Shown: positions 59,295 to 64,000 of the stretch, one piece after another
How positions within the stretch are numbered: the stretch's first letter is position 1
Layout: each line of letters begins with the position of its first letter
Origin: Hornefia butyriciproducens
Lineage (GTDB): Bacteria; Bacillota; Clostridia; Peptostreptococcales; Anaerovoracaceae
Direction: 5' to 3'
NCBI RefSeq assembly: GCF_009695915.1
Contig: NZ_VUMZ01000007.1
Location: 62,001-126,000, forward strand
DNA length: 64,000 nucleotides
Translations under genes and position numbers: made by a program
Notes under the pieces: generated by a model
Seen by the model: the letters and a program-made list of their open reading frames with translations, nothing else
What the model was told of the DNA's origin: nothing
Database searches by the model: none

Positions 59295-60953
59295 ATGATT
59301 GAGAAAAACAGAATGTATGACAACATGAAAAGGCTCGTCGAGGTTCCCAGCGTTTCCGGCACAGAGGATGAGATTCTGGCCGCACGGAAGCTGGAGGAGC
59401 TGCTTTATGAGATTCCTTATTTCGCGGAGCACAAAGACAACGTCCGGCTGGTTCCCCTGGAAAACGATCCCTTCAACAGAGTCATCGTCACCGCTTATCT
59501 GGAATGCTGTCCGCAGAGCAAAAAGACCGTCATCCTGACCGGTCATTATGACGTGGTAGACGTCGAGGAGTTCGGCAGCCTCCAAAAGGATGCATACGAT
59601 ATCGAAAAAATCAGCCGCGAGATCAACCGGATCCCGCTGGATGACAGCGCCCGAGAGGATTTCGAGAGCGGTGAATGGTTCTTCGGCAGAGGTACCGCGG
59701 ATATGAAATTCGGCCACGCTTTGTGTCTGGAGCTCCTTCGCTATTATTCCGAAAACGGCGGTATCAACGGCAATCTTCTGTACACCGCGGTCTGCGGCGA
59801 AGAAACCAATTCGGAGGGAATGCTCCGGGCGGTTCCCTTCTTCAATCAGATGACCGATGAGAAGGGGCTGGACTACCAGGCCCTCCTGCTGACCGAATGC
59901 TATACTGTGGACGACAAATCCAAGGAGGACGTTCACTATGTCCACATGGGCGCTTCCGGGAAAATCATGCCCATGTTCTTCTTTGTCGGCGAATCCACCC
60001 ACGGCGAAGCACCCTTCATGGGCATTGACCCCAACCTCCTCTCCGCAGAGGTTTACAGGCGCATGAGCCTCAACGTCGATTTCTGTCAAACTGCGCGGGG
60101 CGAAGCGACGCCGGCTCCGGTATGCCTGAAAAGCATGGATCTGAAATCGACCTACTCCGTCTCAATCCCGATGTACGCAGCATCCTACTACAACATCATC
60201 AGCGTGGATCTGGATCCGGAGGTGGCGATGAGCAAGCTGAAGGAAATCGCCTTCGAGAGCTTCAATGCGGCGAATGAGCTGTACGACCGGAGAATCAGCG
60301 AATATGAGGCGCGCTTCGGTATCCGCTCTCAGCGTCATCGCCCGCAGCCCTGCGTCATGACCTTCCGAGAGGTGAACGACGCCGCAAGGTCGAACTACGA
60401 GCGGGACCGCAGCGCCGACGAACCGGACTACGATGCCTATATCGACCGGCTGATTCACGAATGGCAGGCCGAAAATCCGGAAATGCAGACCACAGCCATC
60501 CGGACCATGAAAAAAATCTATGAGATGTCCGGATTCAACAGGCCGATGATCATCATTTCCATTATTCCTCCATATTATCCGGATGTTTACCCCGATACCG
60601 GCGATCCGAAGGTGAAGAATCTGCTGGAATGCCTGGATCGAACCATTGAATACGCCCGGACAGAGTACGACACGACGCTTGAGGAGCGGGACTACTACAT
60701 GGGGCTGTCCGACCTGAGCTACACCGGGCTGGACTCGTCCAAGAACTTTGACCAGCTTTTCCAGAACGTAATCGGCGTGAACCACATGTATTCTCTGCCC
60801 GAGGAGGATCTCAAGCGTTTCTCGGTCCCCGGCATCGTGCTGGGCGGCTACGGCAAGGACTTCCACAAGAGCACCGAACGCCTTAACAAAAAATACAACT
60901 TCGAGGTGCTCCCGTATCTGTACATCAACCTGATTAACGATCTGCTGAAGTGA
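59295..60953 (+). CDS. M20 family peptidase, RocB-like
   Basis: A 552-residue cytosolic zinc hydrolase similar to RocB of arginine utilisation. Metal-binding and catalytic sites are VILTGHYDVVDVEEFG, FGRGTADMKFG and TAVCGEETNSEGM (about 83-180). The long C-terminal half (PPYYPDVYPDTGD, DRTIEYARTEYDTT) is the RocB type and far longer than in PepT. GCAGGAGGTAATCAT gives the start. It follows the permease by 124 nt and ends at a terminator at 60974. Its real substrate is unknown; RocB itself has not been assigned a firm reaction. Confidence 0.88.
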   Translation: MIEKNRMYDNMKRLVEVPSVSGTEDEILAARKLEELLYEIPYFAEHKDNVRLVPLENDPFNRVIVTAYLECCPQSKKTVILTGHYDVVDVEEFGSLQKDAYDIEKISREINRIPLDDSAREDFESGEWFFGRGTADMKFGHALCLELLRYYSENGGINGNLLYTAVCGEETNSEGMLRAVPFFNQMTDEKGLDYQALLLTECYTVDDKSKEDVHYVHMGASGKIMPMFFFVGESTHGEAPFMGIDPNLLSAEVYRRMSLNVDFCQTARGEATPAPVCLKSMDLKSTYSVSIPMYAASYYNIISVDLDPEVAMSKLKEIAFESFNAANELYDRRISEYEARFGIRSQRHRPQPCVMTFREVNDAARSNYERDRSADEPDYDAYIDRLIHEWQAENPEMQTTAIRTMKKIYEMSGFNRPMIIISIIPPYYPDVYPDTGDPKVKNLLECLDRTIEYARTEYDTTLEERDYYMGLSDLSYTGLDSSKNFDQLFQNVIGVNHMYSLPEEDLKRFSVPGIVLGGYGKDFHKSTERLNKKYNFEVLPYLYINLINDLLK

Positions 60954-60973
60954 TGGCAGACTCAATTACAAAC

Positions 60974-61019
60974 GCCGCACATGGACGACAGTTTCAGCCG
61001 TCCGTGTGCGGCTTTTTTT
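60974..61019 (+). terminator. Terminator after the RocB-like gene
   Basis: GCCGCACATGGACG and CGTCCGTGTGCGGC form a 14-bp stem (one G-U pair) followed by TTTTTTT. Confidence 0.95.
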
Positions 61020-61122
61020 CTTCATCCGCTCCCCTCTTGTCATTCCCGCGCAGATTTCGTATAATAACCGTAGCAACGCGCTGGCTCCGGCGCATTCTGA
61101 GTAAACGGAAGCGAGTTTATTT

Positions 61123-61887
61123 ATGAAATCTGATAACAATGTACAGTCTGTGGATCGAGCTCTGGACATCATTGAAGTTCTCTCCGAGGAAAGCGGCGGA
61201 TTGGGGATCACTGAAATCGCGAAACGCCTGAACATGAACAAAAGCACCGTACACCGCATTGCCGCGACTCTGCTGAATCGGGGATATCTGGCGAAGGATC
61301 GGGACGGCAGTTATAAAATCGGACTGGAGCTTATCCGTGCGGTCGGATGTTATATCAACAGTCTGGAGCTCCAGACGGAGGCCAGGCCCTATGTCGCCAA
61401 AATTACCGGCGAACTGGGACTGACCTGCCATCTCGGCGTACTCGACGGTGACGAGGTCGTATACATCGAAAAAATGGACGTCTTCTCCAATGTGCGGCTC
61501 TATTCCCAGATCGGCGTCCACGTTCACGCTTATTCCTGCTCTCTGGGGAAATGCCTTCTTTCCAACTATTCCGCAGAGGAGGTGCGACACATCATGTCGA
61601 ACTGCAGGTTCGTCCGGTTTACGGACAAAACGCTTTCCTCCATGGACGAACTGATCGCCGACCTGGACACCGTGCGACGCCGCGGCTGGGCCCTTGACGA
61701 TGAGGAGTCTGAAATCGGTCACCGCTGCCTGGGTGCTCCCATCTACGACTATCGGGGCGATATCATCGCCGCCATATCTGCGAGCGGACCCACCAGCGTC
61801 TTCACTGAAGACCGGATTGAGAGTGTCGCATCGTATCTGACCGCACAGGCGATGGAGATCTCCCGCACCATGGGGTATACCGGCTGA
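61123..61887 (+). CDS. IclR family transcriptional regulator
   Basis: A 254-residue regulator. The N-terminal winged HTH is VDRALDIIEVLSEESGGLGI, then TEIAKRLNMNKSTVHRIAATLLNRGYL. The C-terminal effector domain spans about 80-250, with YIEKMDVFSNVRLYSQIG, YSCSLGKCLL and ALDDEESEIGHRCLGAPIYD. The cysteines in the last domain are typical. GGAAGCGAG gives a weak ribosome site. It probably controls the amino-acid cluster upstream or the aldehyde dehydrogenase downstream. Its stop codon lies within the first of a set of short tandem repeats. Confidence 0.93.
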   Translation: MKSDNNVQSVDRALDIIEVLSEESGGLGITEIAKRLNMNKSTVHRIAATLLNRGYLAKDRDGSYKIGLELIRAVGCYINSLELQTEARPYVAKITGELGLTCHLGVLDGDEVVYIEKMDVFSNVRLYSQIGVHVHAYSCSLGKCLLSNYSAEEVRHIMSNCRFVRFTDKTLSSMDELIADLDTVRRRGWALDDEESEIGHRCLGAPIYDYRGDIIAAISASGPTSVFTEDRIESVASYLTAQAMEISRTMGYTG

Positions 61888-62012
61888 CTTCTCTCACAGG
61901 TACAAAGACCACTGCGCATAGCGTGGACGAAGAACGCTGAGCCTTCACAGCACAAAACGCGCTGAGCCTTCACAGCACAAAGCGCGCCGAACCTTCACGG
62001 TACAAAGGACGC
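61880..62012. repeat. Short tandem repeats after iclR (~25-bp unit)
   Basis: GCTGAGCCTTCACAGCACAA opens the units at 61936-61960 and 61961-61985. A degenerate unit lies at 61986-62012 (GCCGAACCTTCACGGTACAA). A poorer match overlaps the iclR stop (GGCTGACTTCTCTCACAGG). The gap 61888-62108 holds these and a terminator. Confidence 0.7.
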
Positions 62013-62033
62013 CGCGCTCGCCGGGCGCATCAC

Positions 62034-62090
62034 AAAAAAGCCCGCCGCCGGAGTCTGTGACACTGTCATCACAGACTCCGGCGGCGGTGT
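62034..62090 (-). terminator. Terminator of the aldehyde dehydrogenase gene
   Basis: CCGCCGCCGGAGTCTGTGA and its complement form a 19-bp perfect stem (62042-62087), followed on the minus strand by GGGCTTTTTTG. Confidence 0.95.
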
Positions 62091-62108
62091 TATGTTTTGA
62101 GTCGGAGA

Positions 62109-63539
62109 TCAGAAAATATTTTTCAGTACAATCGTCTTGCTGCGGGTCATCTCATTGAAGGTTGAGAATACGCCCTCGGTACCGATTCCGCTGTCTTTGT
62201 AGCCTCCGAACGGCTGCTCGAAGGCGCGGAAGAAGCTTGCCCCGTTGATGACTGCACCGCCGGCCTCCATTTTGGATGCAACGCGGAACGCCGTCTTCTG
62301 GTCACGGGTGAATACGCAGCTGGAAAGTCCGAATCTGGAGCGGTTCGCGATAGCAATCGCTTCTTCCTCGGTGTCGAATCCGATAATCGGAACGACCGGT
62401 CCGAAGATTTCCATATCGGACGCCACATCCGCGTCGGCCGGTACATCCACGATGACCGTCGGCTCATAAAATGCGCCGTCCCTGTGACCGCCGAGAATGA
62501 TCTTTCCGCCCTGCTCCACGGTTTTGTTCACCTGTGCCTCCACCTTGACGGCCGCCTTCTCACTGATCAGGCATCCGATCTCAGTGTCCGGATCATCCGG
62601 CTGCCCCACCTTCAGACGCTTAATCCGTGCGACGGCCTTCTCTGCGAATTCATCCTTCAGAGAGTTATGAATCAGGAACCGCTTGCTCGCGCAGCAGACC
62701 TGACCGGTATTGTACATTCTGCCCCAGACAAGTTCTTCGACAGCCAGATCCACATCGCCGTCCTCCATGACAATGAACGCATCGTTGCCGCCCAGCTCCA
62801 GAGCAGTATGGGTCAGATTGTCCGCGCAGAGCCTCGCGGTGGAAATTCCCACTTCTGTGCTGCCCGTCAAAGTTACCAGATGCACCCTGGGATCTGTAAT
62901 CGCAGCCTCCTTGACCGCGCCAGGCGCAGTCAGGCACTGAATCGCGCCGTTGGGAACGCCGGCCTCACAGAGCAGTCCGGTCAGCTTCAGCAGCGTCAGC
63001 GGATTGTCCGAGCTGGGAAGCACGATCGCCGCATTCCCCATCATCAGCGCCGGCGCCACCTTCTGATCAAACAGGTCGCAGGGGAAATTGAACGGAATGA
63101 CACAAGCCACGACGCCGATCGGTTCGCGGGTGATCAGCTGCAGATTCGTATCCTGCCCCTGCTCTGTGCCCTGCGGAATAATGCTCCCGTAATAATGCTT
63201 GGCGTGCTCCATGAATCCGCTGAACCCAATGGGAATATTTCCGATCTCCGCCTGCGCTTCACGAATCGGCTTCCCGTTCTCCGCGCAGAGCGTCTGCGCC
63301 AGGTCATCTTTGTTCACCTCTACCAGCTGAAGGAACTTCTTCAGTACCTCAGCGCGCTTCCAGACCGGAAACTCCGCCCAGATCTTCTGCCCTTCAACTG
63401 CGGCATCCACCGCAGATTTCACATCCGCTTCCGTCGCGCGGGGCACGGATTCAATAACCGCTCCCGTCGCCGGATTGATGACATCAAAGGTTTTTCCGCT
63501 TTCACTGTCTACATACTTTCCGTTTATTACCATTTTCAT
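62109..63539 (-). CDS. NAD(P)-dependent aldehyde dehydrogenase
   Basis: Oxidises an aldehyde to the acid; the family ranges from succinate-semialdehyde to lactaldehyde dehydrogenases. The 476-residue protein has the Rossmann part (PIGVVACVIPFNFPCDLFDQ, LTGSTEVGISTA). The general base Glu is in ALELGGNDAFIV (about 255) and the catalytic Cys in NTGQVCCASKRF (about 289). The final PFGGYKDSGIG is typical. CGGAGGTGATTTTG is the ribosome site. It ends in a strong terminator and follows a FIST-domain gene on the same strand. Substrate is not resolved. Confidence 0.93.
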   Translation of the reverse strand: MKMVINGKYVDSESGKTFDVINPATGAVIESVPRATEADVKSAVDAAVEGQKIWAEFPVWKRAEVLKKFLQLVEVNKDDLAQTLCAENGKPIREAQAEIGNIPIGFSGFMEHAKHYYGSIIPQGTEQGQDTNLQLITREPIGVVACVIPFNFPCDLFDQKVAPALMMGNAAIVLPSSDNPLTLLKLTGLLCEAGVPNGAIQCLTAPGAVKEAAITDPRVHLVTLTGSTEVGISTARLCADNLTHTALELGGNDAFIVMEDGDVDLAVEELVWGRMYNTGQVCCASKRFLIHNSLKDEFAEKAVARIKRLKVGQPDDPDTEIGCLISEKAAVKVEAQVNKTVEQGGKIILGGHRDGAFYEPTVIVDVPADADVASDMEIFGPVVPIIGFDTEEEAIAIANRSRFGLSSCVFTRDQKTAFRVASKMEAGGAVINGASFFRAFEQPFGGYKDSGIGTEGVFSTFNEMTRSKTIVLKNIF

Positions 63540-63578
63540 ACAAAATCACCTCCGTATGCTTCCGTCGTATGCTCTGTC

Positions 63579-64000
63579 CTATTTTTCAAATCCCGCAAAG
63601 GAAAGCATCAGCCCTCCACAGGTGTTTCTTCCATCGTCCTCATATCCGAACTCGCCGAAGGTGAACTCGGTAATGAACGGGACGCCGCCGGCAGCATCTT
63701 TCAGTGCTTTTGCCACCTCATCGATGCGATCGCCGATGCCCGCTCTTCTGCCGCCACAGTGAACCAGCATGTAGGCTCCGGGTTCTTTCCCGAGCTTTGT
63801 CTTCAGTTTCTCCAGCGTCTCACCGGTAGAGGAGATCAGCTGATCGACAGACCCTTCCATCAGAATCATCGCTGTACCGACCGCCGCGTTGTTGCCGATA
63901 TTGAAGGTCATGTCCTCGTTCGCACTCTGGGGATGCCGGATCGCAATCAGGTCGCCAAGCGGATCCTTCACTCCCACCGGAGCGGTAACCGAATATCCCA
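63579..64000 (-). CDS. FIST-domain protein, C-terminal part (runs off the window)
   Basis: The last 140 codons of a protein that enters from the right edge. The visible part (GVKDPLGDLIAIRHPQSANE, NIGNNAAVGTAMILMEGSVDQL, AYMLVHCGGRRAGIGDRIDEV, FITEFTFGEFGYEDDGRNTC) resembles a FIST_C sensory domain, with its central HCGGRR and late EFGY segments. FIST proteins sense small ligands such as amino acids. It precedes the aldehyde dehydrogenase by about 40 nt and may share its transcript. The N-terminal FIST_N part cannot be seen. Confidence 0.65.
   Translation of the reverse strand, partial: GYSVTAPVGVKDPLGDLIAIRHPQSANEDMTFNIGNNAAVGTAMILMEGSVDQLISSTGETLEKLKTKLGKEPGAYMLVHCGGRRAGIGDRIDEVAKALKDAAGGVPFITEFTFGEFGYEDDGRNTCGGLMLSFAGFEK

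Overview
The window reads as a chromosome segment of a strictly anaerobic, low-oxygen Firmicute of the class Clostridia. The evidence is a clostridial 2[4Fe-4S] ferredoxin, Rex, pyruvate formate-lyase with its activase, hybrid-cluster protein, a reverse-type rubrerythrin, and the gene order SRP RNA-dnaX-ybaB-recR. Base composition is moderately GC-rich, and promoters are mostly sigma-A type with about 17-bp spacers. The Anaerovoracaceae/Peptostreptococcales neighbourhood is a guess I cannot test here.

Layout. 0-9.4 kb (minus strand): start of an iron alcohol dehydrogenase, then a block with pncB, uvrA, uvrB, folD, a YitT membrane protein and a YbaK deacylase. 9.4-11.1 kb: an Na+ symporter behind a structured repeat. 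11.1-14.2 kb: recR, ybaB, dnaX and the SRP RNA. 14.3-16.6 kb: a P-loop/Asp23-like protein divergent from ferredoxin, then rex and acpP. 16.6-23.3 kb: one long operon running pepV, an ECF S component, tsaE, tsaB, rimI, tsaD and an ABC-F ATPase, which covers tRNA t6A synthesis and ribosome-linked functions. 23.3-27.1 kb: an AT-rich accessory island with a NifU-like scaffold, a frameshifted secreted amidase, small secreted proteins and an ECF sigma/anti-sigma pair. 27.3-28.1 kb: rubrerythrin. 28.1-38.6 kb: dusB, coaX, a PucR regulator, ftsH, tilS, a small HTH protein, tatD and metG. 38.7-43.4 kb: a DUF4317 protein and pflA/pflB. 43.4-47.5 kb: a DUF554 protein, a YeiH exporter with a divergent LysR regulator, and a cytidylate-kinase-like protein. 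47.7-52.5 kb: a heterodimeric ABC exporter with its MarR repressor. 52.5-54.4 kb: hcp. 54.4-56.8 kb: a toxin-antitoxin pair, a membrane-anchored XRE regulator and an array of structured repeats. 56.8-61.9 kb: an amino-acid cluster with racemase, APC permease, RocB-like peptidase and IclR regulator. 62.1-64 kb: aldehyde dehydrogenase and a partial FIST-domain protein.

The most interesting signal is a family of dispersed intergenic elements of about 260 bp. Copies lie at 9441-9591, 45352-45610, 55036-55199, 56136-56398, 56399-56661 and 56662-56762, with relics at 38688 and 40773. A full copy can fold as two consecutive cloverleaf-like modules, each an outer stem closing three hairpins. Several stems show compensatory base changes between copies, so structure rather than sequence appears conserved. 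The larger copies sit just upstream (about 20-55 nt) of start codons and usually just after a TATAAT-like box. They could be a structured 5' leader RNA, a mobile palindromic element, or both. No transposase, CRISPR array, tRNA, rRNA or prophage gene was seen in the window.
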